Shown: positions 25,784-33,625 of the stretch, piece after piece
Layout: each line of letters opens with the position of its first letter
Position numbering within the stretch: position 1 is the first letter of the stretch
NCBI GenBank assembly: GCA_044449065.1
Contig: JBIOHP010000010.1
Location: 62,001 to 126,000, forward strand
Length of the DNA stretch: 64,000 nt
Reading direction: 5' to 3'
Origin: JBIOHP01 sp044449065
GTDB taxonomy: Bacteria; Bacteroidota; Ignavibacteria; UBA10030; SZUA-254
Translations under genes and position numbers: made by a program
The notes under the pieces: generated by a model
Told to the model about the DNA's origin: nothing
The model's input: the letters and a program-made list of their open reading frames with translations, nothing else
Databases searched by the model: none

Positions 25784-26032
25784 TTAGCGGTAGAAAACAC
25801 CGGCTTCCTTCACCTCGATAGATTTTCCTTTTAACTTTTTTCTATTCAATGCGGAAATAGCAGCTTTTGCTTCCAGATGAAGGGGCATCCCGACCATACC
25901 GAAGATCAGTGGATCATCCGCGACGTCTTCCCGATTGATTTTAACATAGGAAACTTGTCCATAAACGAGGAAGACTTTCCGAAGATCTTCTTCGGTGACT
26001 TCGAGTGACAGGTTTCCAGCATAAATTCTCAT
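25784..26032 (-). CDS. RRM-type RNA-binding protein
   Basis: 82 residues, a single RNA recognition motif. RNP2 is RIYAGNLS (residues 2-9). RNP1 lies around IFGMVGMP, where the usual aromatic and basic residues are replaced, so RNA binding may be weak or altered. The rest (EEDLRKVFLVYGQVSYV, AISALNRKKLKGKSIEV) is a clear match. Bacterial single-RRM proteins are often cold-induced RNA chaperones. It lies 79 bases upstream of the DUF1508 gene. Confidence 0.85.
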   Translation of the reverse strand: MRIYAGNLSLEVTEEDLRKVFLVYGQVSYVKINREDVADDPLIFGMVGMPLHLEAKAAISALNRKKLKGKSIEVKEAGVFYR

Positions 26033-26278
26033 ATTGTTTCTTCTTAATTGATTGTAGATAATTGTGTATAATTGTAAATTCTGACTTGGAAGGTGAGATT
26101 TGTAGGTAAATTCTCATCTTGACAGGCGGAACATCGCACTAATTAAGATACGGGTAATTTCGGTGATATCCTAATGATCGTTTTCTTCGGCCCTGTAGAG
26201 CCGTTCAACAAAGTAACAACTCGGAATAGCGCGCTGCGTTAATTGAGTTGTAAATGATCTAAAGGTGCAGCCGCAGCG

Positions 26279-26404
26279 TTAAACCTGCTGGAAACCCGGA
26301 CTATTTTTTTGCTCCTTCTTGTCCCTCTTGGCGGCTTTTTTTTCTTTCATGGTTTTTGTCGGTTCCTTCTTGGCTTGTTTCTTGCTGTTCTGGCCCTTGC
26401 TCAT
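26279..26404 (-). CDS. 41-residue Lys-rich peptide
   Basis: A short gene of 41 codons and a stop, starting MSKGQNSKKQAKKEPTKTMK. More than a third of the residues are Lys, and the peptide is probably disordered. AAGGAG lies 7 bases before the ATG, a strong site compared with many neighbours. Similar tiny Lys/Ala/Glu-rich peptides starting MSKGQNSKK are known as conserved hypotheticals in other bacteria. It could bind nucleic acid; no function is established. Confidence 0.75.
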   Translation of the reverse strand: MSKGQNSKKQAKKEPTKTMKEKKAAKRDKKEQKNSPGFQQV

Positions 26405-26473
26405 GTTGTTTCTCCTTATGATTTGGTTTAAGGTTGATTAATAATCAACGATGCATATAGTGTCCTCTTCCGG

Positions 26474-26641
26474 CTATTTTATTCCCCGTTTTTTCTTCTC
26501 GATCATCACTTGCGCATCAATCGGCGATCCGCAGATACCACAAATATTGCGGCGTGTGGTTTCATTGAAGTCGGGCTCGACCATCTGTTTACAGTTCGGA
26601 CATCGGATAACGAACGGTTTTTCATCCTTTTGCTTTGGCAT
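26474..26641 (-). CDS. 55-residue zinc-ribbon protein
   Basis: Starts MPKQKDEKPFVIRCPNCK and contains CPNC and CGICG pairs, a compact zinc ribbon, followed by a basic helix ending in KKKRGIK. The size and basic tail suggest nucleic-acid or protein binding. It is the first gene of the small-gene run on this strand (zinc ribbon, Lys-rich peptide, RRM, DUF1508). No strong Shine-Dalgarno site is visible. Function not recognised. Confidence 0.7.
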   Translation of the reverse strand: MPKQKDEKPFVIRCPNCKQMVEPDFNETTRRNICGICGSPIDAQVMIEKKKRGIK

Positions 26642-27055
26642 AATCACTTATTATTTGTTGAAGAGAATTAATACATCATCATCTCATACTGAAGACGCAT
26701 CATAGTCTTTGACGTAATGGATAAATAACTCGTAAAATTAATGTAACGAGAATGTAATCGATAACCAAACGTCTTTTTTTTGAATTTCAGGAACCACTCC
26801 CCGACATCATCTTATCAGACACTACACACTAAACGCACAATCACAAAAATCTTGATCGGTACTCATCAGAGATTCCCATCATGATATTTTGTTCATCTTT
26901 TTCCTACTCTCATTGTAGGAAGATTCTGACAAAAAATAATTTTCAATCAATATTCAGTGATTACTATCACCCGCGTTGTAAATTTTCCTTGCATCTTCAA
27001 TCAGACCCTCCTATCTTGTTACTGACAATACATTTATGTTCAAGAAGAGGTTACC
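26642..27055. other. Intergenic gap between divergent genes
   Basis: About 414 bases between the zinc-ribbon gene (-) and the T9SS-exported gene (+). The only structure I see is a 7-base-pair hairpin, TTCCTAC/GTAGGAA (26901-26921). Both promoters should be here, but no clear consensus stands out. Confidence 0.4.
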
Positions 27056-29386
27056 ATGATTAAAAACGTTACAAATATTCCGGCTCTGTCCGGGTTGATT
27101 TCAATCGTCACGATGGTTTTTATAATACATGCGGGCGCGTTCGCTTCCAGCGGAGGGTTCACAAACCGCACTAATAAAAATGGGAACACAAGCGGTTGCG
27201 GAGGTTGTCACGGGGGTTCGGCTACTGCCAGTGTGCTCGTCTCAATCAACGGACCAGCATCAGTGAATGTGAATCAGGTCGTCGCGGAAACATTATCCAT
27301 CAGCGGGGGACCCGCAATCGGCGCCGGATGCGATATTGCGTCAACGCTTGGCCAGCTTGCGCCGGTTTCATCTTACTTATATCTTGCCGGATCGGATTTG
27401 ACACAAAGTTACAATACGGCAATGTCGGGCGGTAAAGTGATGTTTATCTTCAATTATACAGCCCCTGCAAATGCCCAATCTGACACCATATTTGCAGTCG
27501 GTTTAAGCACGAATAGCAATGGCAGCACAAGCGGAGATTCCTGGAATTGGGCGCCGAAGAAAGTGATAACGGTAACCTCCGGCAGTCCGGTTGATACTAC
27601 CGCGCCAACTATTTCGATCACCAGTCCTTTGAATGGTGTTACAGTTGCCGGAACGTTGAACATCACTGCGACCGCAAGCGATAATGTCGGCGTAGTTGGA
27701 GTCCAGTTCCAGTTGAACGGCGTGAATGCGGGCAGCGAAGATCTGACGGCTCCTTACAGTTATTCATGGAATACAAAACTTTATGCGAACGGTTCCTATA
27801 GCGTTTCCGCAATTGCGCGAGACGCCGCAGGAAATAAAGCAACCTCTTCTATTACAGTTAACGTCTCGAATGTTGTAGGAGACACAACAGCTCCTGTAGT
27901 TGCAATGATACTTCCGCTCAATGGCGATACGCTTGCCAATACGATTACCCTGACAGCTACTGCATCCGATAATATTGGCGTTGTAGGTGTTCAGTTTCAG
28001 GTGAACGGCATTAACAGCGGAATCGAACTTACATCTCCGCCCTATACATATCCATGGAACACAACGCTTGTCGGCAATGGATCGTATGCGGTATCGGTAA
28101 TCGCGAGAGACGCGGCGGGTAATATGTCTACCTCATCAGTGACAATAACAGTTCATAATGCTATTGCACCCCAATCAGCCGGATTCCAGGTCGTTGCCGC
28201 CGATAATTTTAACCGTCCGGATCAGGCGTCATTATCCGGAGGGAAATGGAGTCCGATCCTTAATCAAACGGGAAGCGGAACAATGAAATTAATCAGTAAT
28301 GCAATTGAGGCGTACAACGCAAGTGGAGTAGGGAACGGCGGCGGCGTTGTATGGGATTCGTTGGTGTCTAAAGGTTCTGGGATAACACTTTCAGTCGTGA
28401 GCAAGGCGAATAATAATTCTTACACATCGATGTTTATGTATGCGCGTATGAATACCAAAGATCTCACCACTGGAAACGGTTACCGATTCCGTTATGTGGA
28501 TAATCCCGGCGGCAACGCGCTCCTTGCCATTCAAATTGTTAAGAATGGAACGTTAGGGACTGATCTTGTCAGCACAACCCATGCCGTCAACGGCGGCGAT
28601 ACATTAAAATTTATTGTCGAAAACGATGCGAATAGCACCCTCGTAGGTTATGTGAACGGTACGCAAGTTTTATCCGTAGTGGATACTACCTATAATCCTT
28701 CAACATGGTACTTCTGGGTAAGAGGAATGGTGCTCCCCACGCTTCCAACATTTAATAACTTTACTCTCATTAGTAAAGTGCCCGCAGCGGCAGCCACGAC
28801 TCAAATCTCCTCATTCACCGCAACGGTATCAAGCTCGACAAGCGTAGACCTAAACTGGACGACGCTTAACGAGACGAATAATTCCGGATTCTACATCGAG
28901 CGGCGGTCGCAGCCTGGAAGCGGATTTCAAGTTGTGAGCAATCTCATCCCCGGCGCAGGAACAGGCAGTTCAAATCAATATACATGGAAAGATGGCACTA
29001 TCACGGCGGGGACATATTATTACAGGTTAAAACAAGTTTCGTCGGATGGATCTTATTACTACTCAGGGGAAATTATTACAACCGTTAATGGAGTGACAGG
29101 TGTGAACGAAGAACACTCGCCTCGCGCCTTCCAGCTTGCTCAAAATTATCCGAACCCATTTAATCCATCAACGGTTATCAAATATCAATTACCGGCACAA
29201 GCGAGAGTTATTTTGATGGTGTATAATATGCTGGGAGAAGAAGTTGCCGTGCTTGCTAACGAGATGCAAACGCCGGGCGCCAAAGAGGTGAGTTGGAATT
29301 CAGGTTCGATGCCGAGCGGAATGTACTTTTACCGGCTCACGGCGGGAAATTTTACTCAAACGAAAAAGATGTTGTTGGTAAAATAA
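27056..29386 (+). CDS. T9SS-exported protein with choice-of-anchor V, Ig-like and laminin-G-like domains
   Basis: 776 residues. A signal peptide (about 1-30) is followed by a choice-of-anchor V/reeler-type domain with GCGGCHGG (about residues 47-54), a CxxCH that could bind haem c. Two Ig-like repeats follow (about 182-272 and 276-368), both containing TASDN..VVGVQFQ and ARDAAGN. A concanavalin-like region (about 375-580) follows, then a fibronectin-like part with LNWTTLNETNNSGFYIERR. It ends with the T9SS type A sorting domain (QNYPNPFNPSTVI, MYFYRLTAG). It is a surface or secreted protein, probably adhesive. A terminator follows at once, so it is monocistronic. Confidence 0.85.
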   Translation: MIKNVTNIPALSGLISIVTMVFIIHAGAFASSGGFTNRTNKNGNTSGCGGCHGGSATASVLVSINGPASVNVNQVVAETLSISGGPAIGAGCDIASTLGQLAPVSSYLYLAGSDLTQSYNTAMSGGKVMFIFNYTAPANAQSDTIFAVGLSTNSNGSTSGDSWNWAPKKVITVTSGSPVDTTAPTISITSPLNGVTVAGTLNITATASDNVGVVGVQFQLNGVNAGSEDLTAPYSYSWNTKLYANGSYSVSAIARDAAGNKATSSITVNVSNVVGDTTAPVVAMILPLNGDTLANTITLTATASDNIGVVGVQFQVNGINSGIELTSPPYTYPWNTTLVGNGSYAVSVIARDAAGNMSTSSVTITVHNAIAPQSAGFQVVAADNFNRPDQASLSGGKWSPILNQTGSGTMKLISNAIEAYNASGVGNGGGVVWDSLVSKGSGITLSVVSKANNNSYTSMFMYARMNTKDLTTGNGYRFRYVDNPGGNALLAIQIVKNGTLGTDLVSTTHAVNGGDTLKFIVENDANSTLVGYVNGTQVLSVVDTTYNPSTWYFWVRGMVLPTLPTFNNFTLISKVPAAAATTQISSFTATVSSSTSVDLNWTTLNETNNSGFYIERRSQPGSGFQVVSNLIPGAGTGSSNQYTWKDGTITAGTYYYRLKQVSSDGSYYYSGEIITTVNGVTGVNEEHSPRAFQLAQNYPNPFNPSTVIKYQLPAQARVILMVYNMLGEEVAVLANEMQTPGAKEVSWNSGSMPSGMYFYRLTAGNFTQTKKMLLVK

Positions 29387-29408
29387 ATCGAAGGTAATTT
29401 ATACTATC

Positions 29409-29437
29409 AAGCCGATCTTCTGTGATCGGCTTTTTTA
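29409..29437 (+). terminator. Intrinsic terminator after the T9SS-exported protein
   Basis: AGCCGATC and GATCGGCT pair around a short loop and are followed by TTTTTTATT. Confidence 0.92.
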
Positions 29438-29600
29438 TTCATGTTGTTGATAACAACCTATGCAAAGTAAGACGCATGAGAATATCTGAACATTCACACT
29501 GCGGACGTCGATTTTTATCTTCAAAGGCGGTTACTATCCTTGTGTTTATTTATATCAATTCCTATATTAAAAATAAAAATTTATTGAACGGGAATAACCA

Positions 29601-31607
29601 ATGAATTTTGCACCCTCCACCTCAGCATCAGAGCGTCGCGCTCAAGTCGGGGCAATGCTCCGCGTAGCGGATCGATACATTCGCGATGGGAAAATAAATG
29701 AAGCGAGGGAAGAACTGGTAAAGATTCGCGAACTAGAACCTCAAAATGCCTACGCAATGGCTTTTAAAGAAAGGATTGCGGCTTTAGAGAGAGAAAAACT
29801 CAAACCAAAAACGGTTTCCAGCCAAAATAAATCTTCCGAAGCCGATAACGATCATTCGCACCCCGATTCAACCTGGGGAGCAGAACAACCCGCAACAGTC
29901 CTCGTTACCCGCAAAGAGATGGTGGCAAAACTGGAGGATGAATATAAACAAAAATTTGCCCTTGAAATAAAAAACGCCGAACAACGCGTAGCCGACTCTG
30001 TTCGCGCCGGAGAAGAAAAACTCACGGCAGAACGAGCCGAATTATTAGCACAACTGGAATTAGAGCGCACACAATTTAAAGAACAAATGCAGGCGTCCTT
30101 CAAGGATAAGCTTGGACAGGAACTCAAGAATACAGAAATTCGGCTGCGAAAAGAGTATGAGGAACAAAAGAAATTAACCGAAGAAGAAATCCGCGCAAAA
30201 ATAGAAGCAACCTTTAAACTCCGTCTGACTGAGATCGATATTGCCGCTGAAGAAGAGCGCGCCGAGCTTGGCAAAAAGGAAGAGCAAGCGCTCGCTCAGA
30301 TGAAAACTGATATGGAGGAAGAATTTTCCCGCCGGCTGACCATAGAATTGGATAAGGTGAAACAATCCACCCAAATGAATTCGGAAAAAACGGTGCGCGA
30401 GCAGGTTCAAAAAGAATACGAAGCGCGGTTAGCTCAGGAACGCGGTGCGATCGAGGTAAAATACCAATCGCTCCAGGGTCAGATGGAAACCTTGTTCAAA
30501 GCCAAACAACAAATTGTCATGGAAGAGAGCCAACGCCAGCTTGAACAAAAAATTGCCGAAGTGCGGAAGGCAGAAGAACAAAAATTCGTGCAAGAAAAGG
30601 AAAATTACCACCATACACTTGAGATGGAGCACGAACAAAAACTCCAGGCGATGCTTGCCTCCGAAAGAAACAAATTAGAAGAGACGTCGAAGAAGGCAGT
30701 GGATTCCGCACACGCAGAATTTGAAAAGGAACGCGCCAGATTGATAGAGGATGAACAACGTAAACTGGAGGACCTCAGGGCAAAGCTGAAACACCAAATG
30801 GAATCTGAACTCGGTGAAAATCTTGAGCGCGCGACGGAACAAATTAGCAGGAATTTCGATCAAAAAATGAGCATGCTCGGCATTGAAGTCCCAAAGACAA
30901 AAGAACAGAAAATCCAGATTTACCGGAACCGTGTGCGCGACGCTTGGGCAAACGGTCCCCTCACAATGGAAAAAGCGCAATACCTTATGAATCTCCAGGA
31001 TATCCTGCAGATTGGTTTTGATGATCACACGGAATGTGAAACCGAAGTACGATTACAACTGTATGCCGACACCGTTCAACAGGATATTATGAGTGGAAAA
31101 ATCAAACCTAATGATCTTAAAGCGCTCGAGGATTTAAAATTACGATTCGATATCACCGGCGACGAAGAGGCGAATGTCGAACCGTTGATCCTTTCGGCAT
31201 TCCGGCGTGTCGCTGTGAAAGCGGTCATCCTCGTAGCGGACGACGATGGAGCGCTCGTCGATATCATCAAGCAGCGGCTTCAGGAACTAAGCTATAGCGC
31301 CATCGGTGTTGCAACGCTCGCTGAAGCGATGAGCATTGTCGAGACTACACCGGTTGATCTTATTCTTTCCGATATCCAGTTCAAAGGAGAAAAGGGAGAC
31401 GGATTTACCTTCTTCAAATTTGTGCAGCAGAAACCCCATCTCAGAAAAATACCCTTCATCCTCATGAGCTCGCTTGATGAAGGGTTGTTTATTCGCACCG
31501 GCGTGCAGCTCGGCGTGGATGATTATCTCACTAAGCCCCTCGACCTCGATCTCCTCGTTGCTGTAATTGAGGGAAAGCTTAAAAAATACCGCACCTTGAA
31601 TAACTGA
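29601..31607 (+). CDS. Coiled-coil protein with C-terminal response-regulator receiver
   Basis: 668 residues. A single TPR-like helix pair (about 17-60) is followed by a very long Glu/Lys/Gln-rich coiled coil (about 105-425), a helical module (about 430-535), and a receiver domain (about 540-660). The receiver has the acidic pocket ADDDGA, phospho-acceptor Asp in LILSDIQF (about 589), MSS and the conserved Lys in LTKPLD. There is no output domain after the receiver and no signal peptide. This plan (rod plus receiver at the end) suggests a cytoplasmic scaffold whose assembly is switched by phosphorylation. No histidine kinase is adjacent. Confidence 0.8.
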   Translation: MNFAPSTSASERRAQVGAMLRVADRYIRDGKINEAREELVKIRELEPQNAYAMAFKERIAALEREKLKPKTVSSQNKSSEADNDHSHPDSTWGAEQPATVLVTRKEMVAKLEDEYKQKFALEIKNAEQRVADSVRAGEEKLTAERAELLAQLELERTQFKEQMQASFKDKLGQELKNTEIRLRKEYEEQKKLTEEEIRAKIEATFKLRLTEIDIAAEEERAELGKKEEQALAQMKTDMEEEFSRRLTIELDKVKQSTQMNSEKTVREQVQKEYEARLAQERGAIEVKYQSLQGQMETLFKAKQQIVMEESQRQLEQKIAEVRKAEEQKFVQEKENYHHTLEMEHEQKLQAMLASERNKLEETSKKAVDSAHAEFEKERARLIEDEQRKLEDLRAKLKHQMESELGENLERATEQISRNFDQKMSMLGIEVPKTKEQKIQIYRNRVRDAWANGPLTMEKAQYLMNLQDILQIGFDDHTECETEVRLQLYADTVQQDIMSGKIKPNDLKALEDLKLRFDITGDEEANVEPLILSAFRRVAVKAVILVADDDGALVDIIKQRLQELSYSAIGVATLAEAMSIVETTPVDLILSDIQFKGEKGDGFTFFKFVQQKPHLRKIPFILMSSLDEGLFIRTGVQLGVDDYLTKPLDLDLLVAVIEGKLKKYRTLNN

Positions 31608-31633
31608 GAAGCCCCTGAGTACTAAATAAAAAA

Positions 31634-31671
31634 TGCCGTTCCGGTTTAAATCAGAACGGCAATTTTATTTT
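31634..31671 (+). terminator. Intrinsic terminator after the coiled-coil receiver gene
   Basis: TGCCGTTC and GAACGGCA pair around an 11-base loop and are followed by ATTTTATTTT. On the minus strand it is preceded by an A/T-rich stretch, so it may also stop traffic from the opposite DUF6580 gene. Confidence 0.88.
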
Positions 31672-31807
31672 AAGAAACAGAATTATATTTTATTACATTA
31701 TCCCCCCCTACAAACGAGATCACGACTTATGCCTGCCTTAAAAAAGGGGAAATACATTTACTCGAAACGTCATGAAGTTAAAATGGTTTCGGTGTCTCTG
31801 TAAAATA

Positions 31808-32323
31808 TTACACAGTTGGTTTCAACACCATCGCAGGTACATATTTTCGGGCAAGTTCGTAAATCCCAAACAACCCGCCCACATAAACCAAATCACCTGC
31901 GAGGGTATTGCGGAAAAACGGTATCGCGGCAACATAACAACTGATCAGACCCGCAAAATCGTGAGTATACGTTACCTGTGAAGAAACCCATACGCCAAAA
32001 TTTGTTACAACGAAAAAAAGAAGGGAGCCCGCCATAGAGGCTCCGATGATCGGGATAATTTCTTTGTGGCTGCGGAGCCACAAGCCAATGAACCCGATCG
32101 CGATAAAACTGCCGTACACCCACATCCAGCGGGAATAAAAACCGATAAAATAGTCGCTGATGAGCATCGCAACAATCGGCACGATGAAGGTATGTTTTTT
32201 ATCAAGATACACGCCACCAAAAAGGGCTAACGCCGTTATCGGCGCAACGTTAGCTGGATGCGGCAGCAATCGTGAAAGCGCCGCAAAGAGTATCAGGAAA
32301 AAAGTGAAAAATAAACGAGCCAT
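31808..32323 (-). CDS. DUF6580 family membrane protein (ECF S-component-like)
   Basis: 171 residues with five to six transmembrane helices and short loops. LSRLLPHPANVAPITALALFG near the N-terminus is characteristic of DUF6580, annotated as a putative transport family resembling ECF transporter substrate-binding (S) components. AGGAG lies 6 bases before the ATG. It follows the BtuG-like gene on the same strand with a 197-base gap, so it may be the third member of the riboswitch-controlled cobalamin unit and move cobalamin across the inner membrane. That function is inferred from context. Confidence 0.7.
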   Translation of the reverse strand: MARLFFTFFLILFAALSRLLPHPANVAPITALALFGGVYLDKKHTFIVPIVAMLISDYFIGFYSRWMWVYGSFIAIGFIGLWLRSHKEIIPIIGASMAGSLLFFVVTNFGVWVSSQVTYTHDFAGLISCYVAAIPFFRNTLAGDLVYVGGLFGIYELARKYVPAMVLKPTV

Positions 32324-32520
32324 AGAATCTCCTATATGAATATTTGATTTAAGATATTAAAAAAATTTCAACCGATATCAGATGCGAACCGACGCCTGGT
32401 TATGGGGATAACGCTTGGCAAACGAGAAGCGTGTATTCATGCTTTGAACAAACTTTTTCAGGGGTTTTAAGGTATAATATAACCATAAATAATACTCAAT
32501 AATTTCTTGACGTGCAACCT

Positions 32521-33600
32521 TTATTGCCAGCGAAATGCAAAAACCGAGGGACCTCGTTGCGCAGAAAATACCTCCTTTATCGTGCCATCCGGATTGATAA
32601 TCGATATCACTCCATCTCCGGTAAAATTTTTCGCATCTGCGATAAATAATTCGTTCGTATATCGGTTAACGGATAACCCGTAAAATACACCCTGACAATA
32701 ATTTAAAAATACCAATCCGGCAGCAAGATTAATCTTATGAATCGGTCCTCCGGTGTAAGTATTGGGCACAGTACCGATAACGAAAACATTTCCGGATGTA
32801 TCGGCAGTAATGCTTCCGCTATTGAAAAATAAATTTGTAGAAAATTGTATCTTCGAAGTTTTCGCCAACGTTACAGGATCGATTGCATAAACGCTCCCAT
32901 TCACCGTAAAATTACCGGCGCATGCGATGACGATATGTCCATCGGAAGAAACTGTCGCGCTCGTGGGTCCCATGGAAAGCACAAGTGTTGTATCTACGGA
33001 GAGGGTGTTCAGATTAATAACACTGAGAGTTGAATCCGCTCCAAATCCCGAATTACATACGAATAACTTATCATTTCGGATTGCGAGTCCTTCGGGATTC
33101 GACCCTACCTGTATCTCTTTGACGGTGGATAAGGATGTATCGTTCAAAACTGTAATGGTATTGCCGGTGAAATTAGTGAAGAACAGCCGGTGGCGTACCG
33201 CATCGTACATGAGATCGTGAGGCGAACCGCTCTGAAAACTCGCAGTGTTCACCAGTTTGTAATCAGGAATGTGTAAAATAGTGATAGCTTTAGAATTACT
33301 CATCAAAATGAACAACCGGTCGCCCGCGAGCACCATATCGTCGCCGGTATCTCCCAGGTGTTGGCCATTGTTCGCATTCTCGAAGATGTCTTTGTATACC
33401 GTTTTTGTGTTATAATCATATAAGGTTAAACGTGCGCTAACCGAATCAGCGTAATGTCCGAACATCCCTTCATTCAAGACATATACTGTGCGGGTAATTC
33501 CGCCCGGCACTGTATTTTGCGTGTAAGATGTTATGGGATCTTTTTTACAGCCCAAAAGGGACCATAACGCCAGCGTGATTAATAATAATCTTTTCATCAT
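32521..33600 (-). CDS. YncE/BtuG-like beta-propeller surface lipoprotein
   Basis: 359 residues from ATGATG; the second ATG (33597) has GGAG at better spacing. A lipoprotein signal ends in SLLGC (Cys at about residue 18). The rest is a seven-bladed YncE-type propeller with repeated blades (SPHDLMYDAVRHRLFF, NPEGLAIRNDKLFV, TISVINL-type strands). In Bacteroides, BtuG is a propeller lipoprotein that binds cobalamin tightly and caps BtuB. This gene lies directly after a BtuB-like receptor (25 bases) under a cobalamin riboswitch, so a BtuG-like role is likely. Sequence identity to BtuG cannot be judged here. Confidence 0.78.
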   Translation of the reverse strand: MMKRLLLITLALWSLLGCKKDPITSYTQNTVPGGITRTVYVLNEGMFGHYADSVSARLTLYDYNTKTVYKDIFENANNGQHLGDTGDDMVLAGDRLFILMSNSKAITILHIPDYKLVNTASFQSGSPHDLMYDAVRHRLFFTNFTGNTITVLNDTSLSTVKEIQVGSNPEGLAIRNDKLFVCNSGFGADSTLSVINLNTLSVDTTLVLSMGPTSATVSSDGHIVIACAGNFTVNGSVYAIDPVTLAKTSKIQFSTNLFFNSGSITADTSGNVFVIGTVPNTYTGGPIHKINLAAGLVFLNYCQGVFYGLSVNRYTNELFIADAKNFTGDGVISIINPDGTIKEVFSAQRGPSVFAFRWQ

Positions 33601-33625
33601 AACTCCGTCTACTAATTAATTTGTT

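Noticed and set aside
29422..29604. 60-codon frame after the T9SS-exported gene
   Set aside because: It begins inside the terminator and shows no protein-like pattern.
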